The notes beneath the pieces were generated by a model that was not told where the DNA came from, did not search any database, and saw nothing but the letters and a program-made list of their open reading frames with translations. 64,000 nt of DNA from Micromonospora sp. PLK6-60 (lineage in GTDB: Bacteria; Actinomycetota; Actinomycetes; Mycobacteriales; Micromonosporaceae). The translations under genes and the position numbers were made by a program. Shown here in pieces: positions 8,227 through 18,438 of this stretch (its first letter is position 1; each line of letters opens with the position of its first letter). The DNA lies in contig NZ_JAIOAA010000015.1 in assembly GCF_019890675.1 (NCBI RefSeq), positions 62,001 through 126,000 of the forward strand, in the 5' to 3' direction.

Positions 8227-8880
8227 TCAGGCGGGGGTGGCCGCCGGGGAGAGGGCGGCGCTGTCCAGGATCCGGAGCCGGTGCGGGCCGTCCGCGACCG
8301 ACACCACGAAACAGCCGGCGCCGGGACGCAGCAGGGCGGGCACGTCCAGCAGGGCGGCGCCGCGGACCAGCACGGCGGCCAGCTCCCGGTCGACCAGCCG
8401 GACCCCGAGGATGTGCCGGCGGACGTGCCGGCCACCGGCCAGCAGCGCCGACCGCCAGGCCGCGGCGGCGAGCCGGGTACGCCACACCCGGCGCACGGTG
8501 GACGCGCCCGGCTGCGGGCCGAGCAGTTCCCGGCGGCCCTGCCGCCAGCCCGCCGCCACCAGTTCGGCGTACGCGGACCGGTGCGTCCCGGGCACCGCCA
8601 GCCGGTGCAGCTCGTAGCGGCGGCGCAGCCCGCCGGTGGTCACGTCGTGCTCCACCGGCACGTCCAGCCGGGCGAGCAGCTGGCGCATCCGGTGCGCCGC
8701 CTCCGGGCGGTTGAACTCGGCCGGCGCACCCCGGTAGGGCCCGGCGCCCCGGCGGCCGGTGTCGGCGGGCGGCGGCACGCAGCGGACGAGGCAGGCGACC
8801 TCGAAGGCGTCGGCGAGGGTGTGCCAGTCCAGTGGCGGCGCCGGGCGGGGCCGGTCGAGCAGCATGGTGTGCGGGGCCAT
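8227..8880 (-). CDS. Hypothetical protein
   Basis: A 217-residue soluble, Arg/Ala/Leu-rich protein with no signal peptide and no motif I recognise. The ATG at 8880 (MAPHTMLLDRP) has AAGGAGC six bases upstream, which fixes the start against the longer in-frame candidates at 8964. The C-terminal half (LVDRELAAVLVRGAALLDVPALL, then CFVVSVADGPHRLRILDSA) alternates strands and helices like a small alpha/beta domain. It lies upstream of and on the same strand as the TAXI gene (193 bp apart), and downstream of yaaA. Confidence 0.65.
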   Translation of the reverse strand: MAPHTMLLDRPRPAPPLDWHTLADAFEVACLVRCVPPPADTGRRGAGPYRGAPAEFNRPEAAHRMRQLLARLDVPVEHDVTTGGLRRRYELHRLAVPGTHRSAYAELVAAGWRQGRRELLGPQPGASTVRRVWRTRLAAAAWRSALLAGGRHVRRHILGVRLVDRELAAVLVRGAALLDVPALLRPGAGCFVVSVADGPHRLRILDSAALSPAATPA

Positions 8881-8973
8881 CACGGTGCTCCTTGGGGCGT
8901 CGGGTACGTCTACCGTCGCCCGCCGCCGCCCGGGAGGAAACGGATCGGCCCCAGCCTTGAGCAAAATTTGCGG

Positions 8974-9771
8974 CTAGAGCTCCCGCACCACGACGTCCAC
9001 CTGCCGGGGCCGGCCGGGCGCCGTCGGCTGCTCCAGCACCTCGTACTTCAGGTCGCGCAGCGCGGTGAGCAGCGCGGCGGCGGTGCGCGGCCGGGCGTCG
9101 GCGGTGAGCAGGTCGCGGACCAGCCGGCCCTTGGTGGCCTTGTTGAAGTGGCTGACCACCGAGCGGACCGGCGACCCGTCCACCTCCCGCTCGTGCAGCA
9201 CCCGCACGGTCACCATCCGCTCGGCCAGCGGCCCGCGCGGTGCCCAGGTCGCCGCGTACGCGCCGGAGCGCAGGTCCAGCACCGGGCGTTGGCCGGCCGC
9301 CGCCGTCAGCGCCGGACCGAGCGCCCGCCGCCAGTACGCCGCCAGCGCGCCCACCCCCGGCAGCCGCGCCCCGATCGGGCAGCGGTACGGCGGGATCCGG
9401 TCGGCCAGCCGCACCGCGCCCCAGAGGCCGGAGCTGATCAGCACCGACCGGCGGGCGAGCCGCTCGGCGGCCGGCGGCAGCGTGGCCAGGTCCAGCGCCT
9501 CGTAGAGCACCCCGGTGTAGATCCGGGCGGCCGGGGCGGTGGCCGCGGCGCGCAGCCGGGCGTTGCGGCGCAGCTCGTCGCGCTGACCCTCGCTCAGGCC
9601 CAACGCCGCCAGGGCCGCCCGCTGGTCGGGGGCGGTGCTGGTGGCGATCAGCGCGTCGAGCACCTCGGCGCGGGCCGGGTTCAGCTCCGGCAGGGACAGC
9701 CGGGACAGGTCCAGCCGGCGGCCGGTCCCGGCGTCGGCCTTGCCCTCCGAGGGCGGCAGCAGGATGAGCAC
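8974..9771 (-). CDS. yaaA: YaaA-family peroxide-stress / DNA-binding protein
   Basis: A 265-residue protein of the YaaA (DUF328) family, beginning with the hallmark MLILLPPSEGKA. It also shows ARIYTGVLYEALD, the RSVLISSGLWGAVRL block, and the C-terminal HFNKATKGRLVRDLL. In Escherichia coli YaaA limits iron-dependent damage during peroxide stress and binds unusual DNA; the role here is inferred from that. The GTG start is directly at the first strand. Its 3' end is about 90 bp from the next gene on the same strand. Confidence 0.9.
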   Translation of the reverse strand: MLILLPPSEGKADAGTGRRLDLSRLSLPELNPARAEVLDALIATSTAPDQRAALAALGLSEGQRDELRRNARLRAAATAPAARIYTGVLYEALDLATLPPAAERLARRSVLISSGLWGAVRLADRIPPYRCPIGARLPGVGALAAYWRRALGPALTAAAGQRPVLDLRSGAYAATWAPRGPLAERMVTVRVLHEREVDGSPVRSVVSHFNKATKGRLVRDLLTADARPRTAAALLTALRDLKYEVLEQPTAPGRPRQVDVVVREL

Positions 9772-9792
9772 CGGGCCAGCGTACGGGCCGGG

Positions 9793-11448
9793 TCAGCGCC
9801 AGGGCCGGAAGGCCGGCTCGGGGTGGTACACCCGATAGCCGCCCACCTCGACCACGGTGGCGGTGGCGGCGCGGTCGCCGAGCAGCGCGCGCAGCCGCCG
9901 GTCGGCGGGGGAGTCGGCGGTCAGCACGTATCCCGGCCGGGCCGCCCCGGCCACCCGCGTCCAGTACGGCGGGTAGCGGTTCTGCCCCGGCGCGAGCTGG
10001 CCGTCGAGCACCGCGCAGGTCACCGCCTCACCGGTGTTGAAGATCAGCCGATTACAGGTCCAGTACTCGCCGTACACCTCCCGCAGCCCGTGCCGCCGCA
10101 CCGCGTCGGCCAGCTCGCGGGCCCGCCGCTCGTCGGTGCGCGCCGCGCCCGTGCCGGTCACGAAGCCGACCGTGCCGACCAGTACGGCGGCGGTGAGCGC
10201 GGCCAGCAGGCCGGCGCCGAGGACCCCGCCGACCCGGGCGGCCACCCCGGCCGCGCCCCGGTGCAGCCGGGCGGCGGCGAGCCAGAGCGGCCAGAGCACC
10301 GCCGGCAGGGAGAGCTGGAGTACCGACAGGTAGCGGGCGTTGTCCAGCGGCCCGGTGGCGGCCAGCGGGCTGCGCACGTACGCCAGCAGGGTCAACCCGG
10401 CGCCGACGAGCAGCGCGAGGTGGGTGAGCGGGCCGACCCGGACGGCGGCCGGGCGGCCCGCGGTCCGGCGGTAGGCGACCACCGCGAGTCCCGCCGCGCC
10501 GACCAGCAGCAGCGGATACAGCAGCCCGAACCAGGACGGTACGCGGGCGCAGCCGGTCACCGGGCACAGCCCGGTGGCCAGCGGTACGCCCGTCAGCAGG
10601 CCGCCGGAGAGCCGCGCCGAAGCCGGCGGGGTGGCGCCGGCGGCCCCGCCGAGCTGCCGCAGCACCGACAGCGAGTCCTCGCCGGGCGGCGCGAGCAGGT
10701 TGTCCCAGAGCAGCGGTGCCGCGCCGAGCAGGAAACCGGCCAGCAGCAGCATCCCCGCCCAGCCGACCAGGTCCCGGCCGGCCACCGCGACCAGCAGTAG
10801 GCCGGCCACCGCCAGGTACGGCACGATCAGCCAGTCCGACCAGATCGACAACCCGGCGAGCAGGCCGAACAGGCCGATCGCCAGCCAGCGGCGGCGGATC
10901 CGCCGGTCGGCCAACCCTACCGCCACCAGCAGCATCAACAGCACCGCCGGCTTCACCTCGGGCCGGCCACCGACGGCGGTCAACTGGTCCCGCACCACCC
11001 GCTCGGAGCCGAGCGCGAGCAGCCCGACCACGAAGGCGGCGAACCACGGCGAGCAGATCCGCCGGGTCAGCCGGTAGGTCAGCCAGAGGAAGGCGGCGTA
11101 GAGCGCCAGCACCGGCAGCCGCAGCACCGGCCAGCTCGGCCCGGCCACCGCGATCAGCGGAGCCGCCAGGTAGGACTCGACGGTGCCCATGTAGCGCTGC
11201 CCGTAGAGGAAGACCGGATGCTCCCGGCCGGCGGCGATGTGCATCGCGGCCAGCCCGAACGTCGCCTCGTCGCTGTTCGAGGCGGGCAGCGTGGCCAGCA
11301 CCAGGACCAGCCGGTAGCCGACGCCGCCCAGCCCGAGCAGCAGCGCGACCAGCGCCGGTGTGTCCGGACGCGGCCGCCACCGCCAGCGGTGCCGCACTGA
11401 GGTCGACACGACCACGCCCCCGTCGTCGTCCCGCCCGGAGTCTGTCAC
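9793..11448 (-). CDS. Multi-pass membrane protein, GT-C glycosyltransferase-like
   Basis: About 551 residues with ten or more hydrophobic helices followed by a soluble C-terminal domain of about 110 residues. The first periplasmic loop carries SNSDEATFGLAAMHI and GREHPVFLYGQRYMG, an acidic loop arrangement typical of GT-C glycosyltransferases (ArnT/PMT-like, DUF2029-like). The start is uncertain: GTG codons at 11448, 11415 and 11409 are all possible and none has a strong Shine-Dalgarno; 11448 is taken provisionally. The gene is divergent from the App1-like phosphatase. Polyprenyl-phosphate sugar use is inferred; no donor or acceptor is known. Confidence 0.72.
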   Translation of the reverse strand: MTDSGRDDDGGVVVSTSVRHRWRWRPRPDTPALVALLLGLGGVGYRLVLVLATLPASNSDEATFGLAAMHIAAGREHPVFLYGQRYMGTVESYLAAPLIAVAGPSWPVLRLPVLALYAAFLWLTYRLTRRICSPWFAAFVVGLLALGSERVVRDQLTAVGGRPEVKPAVLLMLLVAVGLADRRIRRRWLAIGLFGLLAGLSIWSDWLIVPYLAVAGLLLVAVAGRDLVGWAGMLLLAGFLLGAAPLLWDNLLAPPGEDSLSVLRQLGGAAGATPPASARLSGGLLTGVPLATGLCPVTGCARVPSWFGLLYPLLLVGAAGLAVVAYRRTAGRPAAVRVGPLTHLALLVGAGLTLLAYVRSPLAATGPLDNARYLSVLQLSLPAVLWPLWLAAARLHRGAAGVAARVGGVLGAGLLAALTAAVLVGTVGFVTGTGAARTDERRARELADAVRRHGLREVYGEYWTCNRLIFNTGEAVTCAVLDGQLAPGQNRYPPYWTRVAGAARPGYVLTADSPADRRLRALLGDRAATATVVEVGGYRVYHPEPAFRPWR

Positions 11449-11536
11449 GTGCCGGGCGGCACGCGCGGCGGATCGGGCCAGCCGGTGGGCGGGCGCTCGC
11501 CTGGCCGCTGCCGGCGGGGTGTGGCAGGGTTGCAGC

Positions 11537-12580
11537 GTGCCACCTTCACCAGCCACCGGCGAGCTCGCCGTACCGACCCTGCACCGGGCCGCGCGGCTCG
11601 AGGACGCCGTCCACCAGTTGGTGGAGCGCCGGCTGCGGCGCACCGGCTGGCAGATGAAGATCGTCGCGTACGCCGGCTACGGCGCGCCGGGCTGGGCCCG
11701 GGTGATGTGCCGGGTGCTGCTCGGCCGGCCGGAGGCGCGCGGGAAGGGCAAGCCGGAGAAGGTACGCGGCTGGCGCAGCTTCACCACCCTCCCCGCCAAG
11801 CACGTCCGGGTCAAGATCGAGGCCGGCGGGGTGGTGCACGAGGCGCGCGCCGACCGCAGCGGCTTCGTCGACACCATGGTCGAGGCCGACCTGACCCCCG
11901 GCTGGGCCACCGTGCGCCTCAGCGTCGCCGACGCGGAGCCGGTGGAGGCGCTGGTACGCGTCGTCGACCCCAGCGTCCGGTTCGGCATCATCTCCGACAT
12001 CGACGACACGGTCATGGTGACCGCGCTGCCCCGCCCGCTGCTCGCCGCGTGGAACACCTTCGTGCTGGACGAGCACGCCCGCACCGCCGTGCCCGGCATG
12101 GCGGTGCTCTACGAGCGGCTGGCCACCGCGCACCCCGGCGCCCCGGTGCTCTACCTCTCCACCGGGGCGTGGAACGTCGCGCCCACCCTGACCCGGTTCC
12201 TGTCCCGGCACCTCTACCCGGCCGGCCCGCTGCTGCTCACCGACTGGGGGCCGACGGCCGACCGGTGGTTCCGCAGTGGGCGGGAGCACAAGCGGGCCAC
12301 CCTGGCCCGGCTGGCCCGGGAGTTCCCCGACGTCCGGTGGCTGCTGATCGGCGACGACGGCCAGCACGACCAGGAGATCTACCGGGAGTTCGCCGCCGCG
12401 CACCCGGAGAACACCGCCGCGGTGGCGATCCGCCGGCTCTCGCCCACCCAGGCGGTGCTGGCCGGTAGCCTGCCCGCGCCGGCCGGCCAGTCCTCGTCCG
12501 GCCCGGTCGGGCAGAAGTGGCTGTCCGCCCCGGACGGCGCCGGGCTGTGGAAGCTGCTGCGCGACGCCGGCCTGGTCTGA
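11537..12580 (+). CDS. App1-like phosphatase domain protein (DUF2183)
   Basis: About 347 residues. The C-terminal half is a HAD-type App1 domain with the catalytic motif SDIDDTVM (DxDxT), a downstream LYLSTGAWNVAPTLTRFL block (motif II Ser/Thr), and LLIGDDGQHDQEIYREFA (acidic motif IV). In yeast, App1 is a phosphatidate phosphatase; bacterial homologues are predicted lipid phosphatases. The N-terminal 150 residues form the beta-rich domain usual in bacterial members (FTTLPAKHVRVKIEAGG). The GTG at 11537 is favoured because upstream sequence is non-conserved and antisense to the membrane protein's 5' end. Confidence 0.82.
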   Translation: MPPSPATGELAVPTLHRAARLEDAVHQLVERRLRRTGWQMKIVAYAGYGAPGWARVMCRVLLGRPEARGKGKPEKVRGWRSFTTLPAKHVRVKIEAGGVVHEARADRSGFVDTMVEADLTPGWATVRLSVADAEPVEALVRVVDPSVRFGIISDIDDTVMVTALPRPLLAAWNTFVLDEHARTAVPGMAVLYERLATAHPGAPVLYLSTGAWNVAPTLTRFLSRHLYPAGPLLLTDWGPTADRWFRSGREHKRATLARLAREFPDVRWLLIGDDGQHDQEIYREFAAAHPENTAAVAIRRLSPTQAVLAGSLPAPAGQSSSGPVGQKWLSAPDGAGLWKLLRDAGLV

Positions 12581-12697
12581 GGGTCGGCGAGCCGTACTCT
12601 GCACCGGCTCTGCGGTATCCGGCCGATGGGTGGCGTCGTTGTTCAGGTGCACCCCACCTGGCACGCCGGTATGCGGCCCGGAGAATGCGTTGAGGTC

Positions 12698-13381
12698 ATG
12701 CAGACGTCCGTAGCGGAAAAGGTTTACAGCAACGAGGGGAACGCCCCCGTGGTCGACCTCGTGGACCGCAATGCGGTGACCGTGCTCGACGTCGGGTGCG
12801 GTGCGGGGGACAACGCGGCTCTCCTCCGCCGACGCGATCCAGGTAAGAAGATCTTCGGCGTCACCGGGTCACCCGCCGAGAGTCAGCTTGCCGCCAGGCA
12901 CCTGGACGGTTGCTGGGTCGCGGACCTGGAACTCGACCTGCCCGAGGATCTGGAGAACAGCCGGTTCGACTGCATCGTCTTCAGCCACGTGCTCGAGCAT
13001 GTGCGGGACCCGGCGGCTCTGCTCAGCCGCTTCGCCGGCATGCTCTCGCCCGGGGGATCCTGCGTCATCGCCGTGCCCAACGTGCTCAACTGGCGTGAGC
13101 GGATGCACTTCCTGCGCGGCAGGTTCGAATACCAGGAGACCGGGGTCCTGGATGCCACGCACCTACGCTTCTTCACCTACCGGACCGCCGTGCCGTTGCT
13201 TCTCGGTCGCGCGGCGGAGCTGCGGGTGGAACATGTGGGCGTCACCGGCCATCTGCCCCTGTCGCGGCTGCGTCGCATCCTGCCGAGCCGTGTCTGCGAC
13301 CGCCTCGACGCGATCGGCTGCGCCCGCTGGCCCAACCTCATCGGATGGCAGATCCTCATCAAGGCCCGCCGCGACCTGTGA
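12698..13381 (+). CDS. Class I SAM-dependent methyltransferase
   Basis: A 227-residue methyltransferase with motif I VLDVGCGAGDNAALL, the acidic FDCIVFSHVLEHVRDPAALL block (motif IV region) and LSPGGSCVIAVPNVLNW. This pattern fits the Methyltransf_11/23 type found in glycan and natural-product pathways. Its C-terminal HLRFFTYRTA resembles methyltransferases associated with O-antigen loci. Codon choice looks less GC-biased than its neighbours, so recent transfer is possible. The ATG at 12698 follows GTTGAGG; an ATG at 12671 is also in frame. It converges with glgB 17 bp away. Confidence 0.8.
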   Translation: MQTSVAEKVYSNEGNAPVVDLVDRNAVTVLDVGCGAGDNAALLRRRDPGKKIFGVTGSPAESQLAARHLDGCWVADLELDLPEDLENSRFDCIVFSHVLEHVRDPAALLSRFAGMLSPGGSCVIAVPNVLNWRERMHFLRGRFEYQETGVLDATHLRFFTYRTAVPLLLGRAAELRVEHVGVTGHLPLSRLRRILPSRVCDRLDAIGCARWPNLIGWQILIKARRDL

Positions 13382-13398
13382 CAGCCCGGGCGTGGTGG

Positions 13399-15507
13399 TC
13401 AGCTCGCCGAGGGGCGGAGCCAGAGCACGCCCAGCGGCGGCACCCGCAGCGCCGCCGACGAGGGCATCCCGTGCCACGGGACGTCCTCGGCGTGCACCGC
13501 GCCGAGGTTGCCGACCCCGGAGCCGCCGTAGTGGTGGGCGTCGGTGTTCACCACCTCGGTCCAGGTGCCGCCGGCCGGTAGCCCGATCCGGTAGTCCTCC
13601 AGCGGCAGGGCGGAGAAGTTCGCCACGCAGACCAGCGTCTGGCCGTCGGGGGCGATCCGGACGAACGAGACCGTGTTGTTGGCGACGTCGTCGCCGGAGA
13701 TCCAGCGGAAGCCGGCCGGCTCGGTGTCCTGCGCCCACAGCGCCGGGGTGGCCCGGTAGGCCCGGTTCAGGTCGCCGACGAGCCGCTGCACCCCGGCCCG
13801 GGCGGGGTCGTGGGTCAGGTACCAGTCGAGGCCGCGCTGCTCGCTCCACTCCCGGTCGTCGGCCAGCTCGCAGCCCATGAAGAGCAGCTGCTTGCCGGGG
13901 TGCGCCCACATGTACGCCAGCAGCGCGCGGACGTTGGCCAGCCGCTGCCAGGTGTCGCCGGGCATCTTGCCCGCGAGGGAGCCCTTGCCGTGCACCACCT
14001 CGTCGTGGCTGATCGGCAGCACGTAGTTCTCGCTCCAGGCGTACGCCAGGGAGAAGGTGAGCTGATGGTGGTGGTGCTGCCGGTAGATCGGGTCCTTCGA
14101 GGTGTAGAGCAGGGTGTCGTGCATCCAGCCCATGTTCCACTTGAACCCGAAGCCGAGCCCGCCCTCGGCGGTGGGCCGGGTGACCCCCGGCCAGGCGGTG
14201 GACTCCTCGGCGATCATCAGCACGCCCGGGTGGTGCTTGTAGACGGTGGCGTTGGTCTCCTGGAGGAAGGCGATCGCCTCCAGGTTCTCCCGGCCGCCGT
14301 GCACGTTCGGCGCCCACTGCCCCTCCTGGCGGGAGTAGTCCAGGTAGAGCATCGAGGCGACCGCGTCGACCCGCAGGCCGTCGACGTGGAACTCGTCCAG
14401 CCAGTAGAGCGCGTTGGCGACCAGGAAGTTGCGCGCCTCCCGGCGGCCGAAGTCGAAGACGTACGTGCCCCAGTCGGGGTGCTCGCCGCGGCGGGGGTCG
14501 GGGTGCTCGTAGAGCGGGGTGCCGTCGAAGCGGGCCAGGGCCCACTCGTCCTTGGGGAAGTGCGCCGGCACCCAGTCGAGGATCACCCCGATGCCGGCGG
14601 CGTGCAGCCGGTCGACCAGGTGGCGGAACTCGTCCGGGTCACCGAAGCGGGCGGTGGGGGCGTAGTAGCCGGTGACCTGGTAACCCCAGGACCCGCCGAA
14701 CGGGTGTTCCATCACCGGCAGGAACTCCACGTGGGTGAAGCCCAGCTCGGTGACGTACGCGGTGAGCTGCTCGGCCAGCTCCCGGTAGCTCAGCCCGGGC
14801 CGCCAGGAGCCCAGGTGCACCTCGTACACGCTCATCGGCTCCTGGTGCGGCTGCCGCCGCGCCCGCCGGGCCAACCAGTCGGCGTCGCCCCACTCGTACC
14901 TGGAGTGGTGCACCACCGAGGCGGTGGCCGGCGGCGCCTCGGTGCGGGTGGCCATCGGGTCGGCCTTGTCCCGCCACTGCCCGTCGGCGCCGAGGACGCG
15001 GTACTTGTAGCGGGCGCCGGCCGGCACCCCGGGCACGAAGACCTCCCACACCCCGCTGGAGCCCAGCGAGCGCATCGGCCAGCCGTCGTCCGGGCCCCAG
15101 CCGGTGAAGTCACCCACCACCCGAATCCCGCGCGCGTTGGGCGCCCAGACGGTGAAGGCCACCCCCTCGTCGAAGACCCGGGCGCCGAGCGCCTCCCACA
15201 GCCGCTCGTGCCGGCCCTCGCCGATCAGGTGCAGGTCCAGCTCGCCCAGCGTCGGCGGGTAACGGTAGGGGTCGTCGAGCACCGCGCCGTCCACCTCGAC
15301 CCGGTAGTCGAGCACCTCACCTGGCACGTCGGCGGCGAAGACACCGGCGTCGTGCACCCGCTTCATCGGGTGCCGCTCGTCGCCCACCAGCAGGGTCACG
15401 TCGGTGGCGCCGCGGCGCAGGGTGCGCACCGTCGTCCGCCCGCCGGCGGGGTGCGCCCCCAGCAGCGCGTGCGGATCGTACGACTGGCCGGCGATCAGCT
15501 GCTCCAT
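13399..15507 (-). CDS. glgB: 1,4-alpha-glucan branching enzyme GlgB
   Basis: A 702-residue GH13 enzyme that forms alpha-1,6 branches in glycogen or capsular glucan. It has an N-terminal carbohydrate-binding/isoamylase-like region ([27 protein letters not shown]), then the barrel with [18 protein letters not shown] (nucleophile Asp), [12 protein letters not shown] (acid/base Glu) and [13 protein letters not shown] (third acidic residue). The ATG at 15507 lies inside the last codons of glgE, overlapping by 13 bases, so the two are translationally coupled. It would act on the linear chain made by GlgE from maltose-1-phosphate. Confidence 0.95.
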   Translation of the reverse strand: MEQLIAGQSYDPHALLGAHPAGGRTTVRTLRRGATDVTLLVGDERHPMKRVHDAGVFAADVPGEVLDYRVEVDGAVLDDPYRYPPTLGELDLHLIGEGRHERLWEALGARVFDEGVAFTVWAPNARGIRVVGDFTGWGPDDGWPMRSLGSSGVWEVFVPGVPAGARYKYRVLGADGQWRDKADPMATRTEAPPATASVVHHSRYEWGDADWLARRARRQPHQEPMSVYEVHLGSWRPGLSYRELAEQLTAYVTELGFTHVEFLPVMEHPFGGSWGYQVTGYYAPTARFGDPDEFRHLVDRLHAAGIGVILDWVPAHFPKDEWALARFDGTPLYEHPDPRRGEHPDWGTYVFDFGRREARNFLVANALYWLDEFHVDGLRVDAVASMLYLDYSRQEGQWAPNVHGGRENLEAIAFLQETNATVYKHHPGVLMIAEESTAWPGVTRPTAEGGLGFGFKWNMGWMHDTLLYTSKDPIYRQHHHHQLTFSLAYAWSENYVLPISHDEVVHGKGSLAGKMPGDTWQRLANVRALLAYMWAHPGKQLLFMGCELADDREWSEQRGLDWYLTHDPARAGVQRLVGDLNRAYRATPALWAQDTEPAGFRWISGDDVANNTVSFVRIAPDGQTLVCVANFSALPLEDYRIGLPAGGTWTEVVNTDAHHYGGSGVGNLGAVHAEDVPWHGMPSSAALRVPPLGVLWLRPSAS

Positions 15508-17690
15508 CGGGCGTCCTTCGGGGCGGGTGCGGTCGGGGCGGCGCCGCGCTTGCGGCCCTTGCCGCGGCGCGGGCGCGACGTGGCGCCGGCCGGGGCGGGC
15601 TCGCCCGGCAGGCCGTCGGGCTGGGCGGGCCGGGTCGCGGCGGTGCCGCCGGACAACTCCTCCGGCACGGCCGCCACGGTCAACTCCACCGGGGCGGCGA
15701 CCGCCGGCTCGGGTGCGGGTGGTGGCGCCGGGCGGCGGACCGTCAGCACGTGCGCGGGTTGCAGGTACGGGTCGAGCCGCACCGCGTTGCGCTGCCCCCA
15801 GTCGTAGCTCGCGCCGGTCAGCTCGTCGCGCACGCCGAACCGCTCGTGCCAGTCGAAGCCCAGCGCCGGCATGTCGAGGGTGGTGTTGCCCCACTGCACG
15901 GTCTGCGGGTCGAACGAGCAGACCACGATCACCGTGTTGCCGGTCTCCGGGTCGTGCTTGGACCAGCAGAGCAGCGCCGGGTTGTCGATGTCGTGGAAGC
16001 GCAGATTGCGCAGCCGGTGCAGGGCCGGGTTCTCCCGGCGGATCCGGTTGAGGGTGGCGATGAACGGCGCCAGCGAGCGGCCCTGCGCCTCGGCACCGGC
16101 CCAGTCCCGGGGGCGCAGCTCGTACTTCTCGTTGTCCAGGTATTCCTCGGCGCCGGGGCGGGCGGTGTGCTCGAAGAGCTCGAACCCGGCGTACATGCCC
16201 CAGGAGGGGCTCAGCAGCGCGGCCAGCACCGCCCGGATCTTGAACATCGGCGGGCCGCCGTGCTGCAACGACTCGTGCAGGATGTCCGGGGTGTTGGGCC
16301 AGAAGTTCGGCCGCATGTAATCCGCCGCCGCGACCAGCTCCTCGCAGTATGCCCGCATCTCCGCCGCCGACGTGCGCCAGGTGAAGTACGTGTACGACTG
16401 GGTGAAACCGATCTTGCCCAGCCCGTGCATGATCGCCGGCCGGGTGAACGCCTCGGCCAGGAAGAGCACGTCCGGGTCGACCCGCTTGACCTCGGCGATC
16501 AGCCAGTGCCAGAAGTCGAACGGCTTGGTGTGCGGGTTGTCCACCCGGAAGATCTTGATGCCCTCGCCGACCCAGTGCAGCACCACCCGCAGCACCTCGG
16601 CCCGGATGCCCTCGGGGTCGTTGTCGAAGTTCAGCGGATAGATGTCCTGGTATTTCTTGGGCGGGTTCTCCGCGTACGCGATGCTGCCGTCGGCCCGGGT
16701 GGTGAACCACTCCGGGTGCTCGGTCACCCACGGGTGGTCCGGGGCGCACTGCAACGCCAGGTCCAGCGCCACCTCCAGGCCCTCGTCGGCCGCGGCGGCG
16801 ACGAACGCGCGGAAGTCCGCCGGCGTACCCAGGTCGGGGTGGATGGCGTCGTGGCCGCCCTCGGCGGCGCCGATCGCCCACGGCGAGCCCACGTCGTCGG
16901 GCCCGGCGGTGAGCGAGTTGTTGCGGCCCTTGCGGTTGACCCGGCCGATCGGGTGGATCGGCGGCAGGTAGAGCACGTCGAAGCCCATCGCCGCGACCCC
17001 GGCCAACCGGTCGATCGCGGTCCGGAAGGTGCCGGAGCGCGCCGGCTCGTCGATCGTCGCCGGCACCGCCCCCTCCGAGCGGGGGAAGAACTCGTACCAG
17101 GCGGAGAAGAGCGCCCGGGGCCGGTCCACCCAGATCCGGTGCCGTTCACCGGTGGTCACCAGCTCCCGGACCGGGTGGTCCCAGAGCAGGTCGGCCAGCT
17201 CCAGCGCCGGGGCCACCCGGCGGGGCAGGTCCAGCGCGGTGTCCGCCAGCGCCGCGACCGCGGCCCGCACCCGGTCGGCGTCCGCCGCCGGCACCAGGTC
17301 GACCGCGGCGGTCAGCACGCGTACGCCCTCGGCCAGGTCGTTGCCCAGCTCGGCCGCCCCCTGCCCGGCGGCGATCTTCTTGGTCACCGCGTTCTGCCAG
17401 GTCAGGTACGGGTCCTGGAACGCCTCGACGGCGAACACCCACTCACCGACCGCGTCCGGGCGGATGACGGCGTGCCAGGTGTCCTGGCCGGGCTCGCCGG
17501 GACGCATCCGGGTGAACGGGCGGGCGCCGCCGTCCGGGCCGAGCCAGACCACGTTGCAGCCCAGCGCGTCGTGCCCCTCCCGGTAGGCGCGGGCCGACAC
17601 CGGCACGAGTTCGTCGACCACCGCCTTGGCCGGGTAGCGACCGCAGGCGACGGCGGGGGAGACGTCTTCGATGGGGAACCGTCCGCTCAC
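15495..17690 (-). CDS. glgE: Maltose-1-phosphate maltosyltransferase GlgE
   Basis: A 731-residue GH13_3 enzyme that transfers maltosyl units from alpha-maltose-1-phosphate to alpha-1,4-glucan. Visible motifs are [21 protein letters not shown] (around 240-257), [33 protein letters not shown] with nucleophile Asp384, and [21 protein letters not shown] with Glu413. An Ala/Pro/Lys-rich tail of about 60 residues follows the catalytic part. It is the first gene of a glgE-glgB unit. In many actinobacteria treS and pep2 lie between glgE and glgB, but here they are absent, pointing to supply of the phosphate donor by GlgM. Confidence 0.95.
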   Translation of the reverse strand: MSGRFPIEDVSPAVACGRYPAKAVVDELVPVSARAYREGHDALGCNVVWLGPDGGARPFTRMRPGEPGQDTWHAVIRPDAVGEWVFAVEAFQDPYLTWQNAVTKKIAAGQGAAELGNDLAEGVRVLTAAVDLVPAADADRVRAAVAALADTALDLPRRVAPALELADLLWDHPVRELVTTGERHRIWVDRPRALFSAWYEFFPRSEGAVPATIDEPARSGTFRTAIDRLAGVAAMGFDVLYLPPIHPIGRVNRKGRNNSLTAGPDDVGSPWAIGAAEGGHDAIHPDLGTPADFRAFVAAAADEGLEVALDLALQCAPDHPWVTEHPEWFTTRADGSIAYAENPPKKYQDIYPLNFDNDPEGIRAEVLRVVLHWVGEGIKIFRVDNPHTKPFDFWHWLIAEVKRVDPDVLFLAEAFTRPAIMHGLGKIGFTQSYTYFTWRTSAAEMRAYCEELVAAADYMRPNFWPNTPDILHESLQHGGPPMFKIRAVLAALLSPSWGMYAGFELFEHTARPGAEEYLDNEKYELRPRDWAGAEAQGRSLAPFIATLNRIRRENPALHRLRNLRFHDIDNPALLCWSKHDPETGNTVIVVCSFDPQTVQWGNTTLDMPALGFDWHERFGVRDELTGASYDWGQRNAVRLDPYLQPAHVLTVRRPAPPPAPEPAVAAPVELTVAAVPEELSGGTAATRPAQPDGLPGEPAPAGATSRPRRGKGRKRGAAPTAPAPKDARWSS

Positions 17691-17783
17691 CCGCTCAACC
17701 TACTGCGCGAGATCGCTTCGCGCTCGGCTCGGCGGCTGCCCGCTACCCCCTGGAAGGACCGCCTTACCGACAGGCCGCACCTG

Positions 17784-17937
17784 GGCCTTACCCCGGCCGC
17801 GGGCGCCCCGACATGCCGCCCATCGGGCCTACCTCGGCCGCAGGCGCGCCGAGATGCCGCACATGGGGCTTACCTCGGGCGGGGATGCCCCGACATGCCG
17901 CGCATGGGGCTCAATGTCTCGGCCGCGGGCTCCCCGT
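17784..17937. repeat. Degenerate 41-42-bp tandem repeat upstream of glgE
   Basis: Units starting at about 17784, 17826, 17867 and 17908 each begin GGGC(C/T)TACC-like and contain CGGCCGCGGGCGCCCCGA followed by ATGCCGC. The fourth unit is partial. The array lies in the roughly 420-bp gene-free gap (17691-18110) upstream of glgE and could affect its promoter spacing. No other gene is seen in the gap apart from the 101-bp palindrome. Confidence 0.6.
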
Positions 17938-17970
17938 CGCGCGGTGACCGTGCCGGGTGCCCCTCGTAGG

Positions 17971-18071
17971 CTACGAACTTGATGTCGTAGACGAATCACC
18001 CCGCCGGAACGATGCGGACTAACGCGGCATCCCGTTTCCCGGCTGATTCGTTCACGACATCAAGTTCGTAG
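17971..18071. repeat. 101-bp palindromic intergenic element, copy B
   Basis: The left arm (17971-17998) and right arm (18044-18071) are 28 bp each and match as reverse complements in 26 of 28 positions around a 45-bp centre. The centre holds its own weak hairpin (GATGCGG facing CGCGGCATC). The same architecture and arm sequence occur in copy A at 6606-6706. It sits 39 bp beyond the stop of the GntR gene, where it could act as a terminator, but the long arms and the second copy elsewhere suggest a dispersed repeat family. Confidence 0.75.
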
Positions 18072-18110
18072 TGTGCGGAGCGCCTACCCTCGGGCTCGCG
18101 GCGAGGAAAC

Positions 18111-18344
18111 TCACCCCTGGGCGGGCGGCTCCGGTGCCACGAACGACCCCTTGCCCTGGTGCACCTCGATCCAGCCCCGCTCGTCGAGGATTCGAAGGGC
18201 CAACCTGATCGGCGTCGCACTGGCCTTGTACTGCTCGCACAGCTCAGCGATGGATGGCAGTTTGTCTCCGGGTTGCAGCGCACCGGACTGAATCGACGTG
18301 ATCACGTCGGCGATGACCTGTTCGTAAAGCGGTTTTCTCGGCAT
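18111..18344 (-). CDS. Small GntR-type winged-helix regulator
   Basis: A 77-residue protein that is essentially only the GntR DNA-binding domain: PLYEQVIADVITSIQSGALQPGD, LPSIAELCEQYKAS, TPIRLALRILDERGWIEV and GKGSFVA. It lacks any effector-binding domain, as in the short single-domain GntR proteins that pair with XRE regulators in actinomycetes. The ATG at 18344 is chosen because it precedes PLYEQV directly (GAGAGG upstream); the in-frame start at 18425 would add unconserved residues. It is divergent from the XRE regulator and probably shares its control region. Confidence 0.85.
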   Translation of the reverse strand: MPRKPLYEQVIADVITSIQSGALQPGDKLPSIAELCEQYKASATPIRLALRILDERGWIEVHQGKGSFVAPEPPAQG

Positions 18345-18409
18345 GGAACGGCCGCCTCTCGTCAGCCCTTCGAGCATGCCATCCGACTCAGCATTCTGTG
18401 CATGGTGTG

Positions 18410-18438
18410 TTGACTCTGTACTCACTGCACTCTAAGTT
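18410..18438 (+). promoter_or_regulatory. Candidate promoter for leader peptide/XRE regulator
   Basis: TTGACT (18410-18415), a 17-bp spacer and TAAGTT (18433-18438) form a plausible sigma-70-like promoter reading rightwards, about 100 bp before the leader peptide start. The spacer contains short repeats (ACTCTGTACTCACTGCACTC) that could be an operator shared with the divergent GntR gene. This is inference from spacing only. Confidence 0.35.

Noticed and set aside
13399-16881. One open frame joining glgB to part of glgE, suggesting a fusion
   Set aside because: The glgB frame is merely open upstream of its ATG at 15507; glgE motifs are in a different frame ending at 15495, so they are two overlapping genes.
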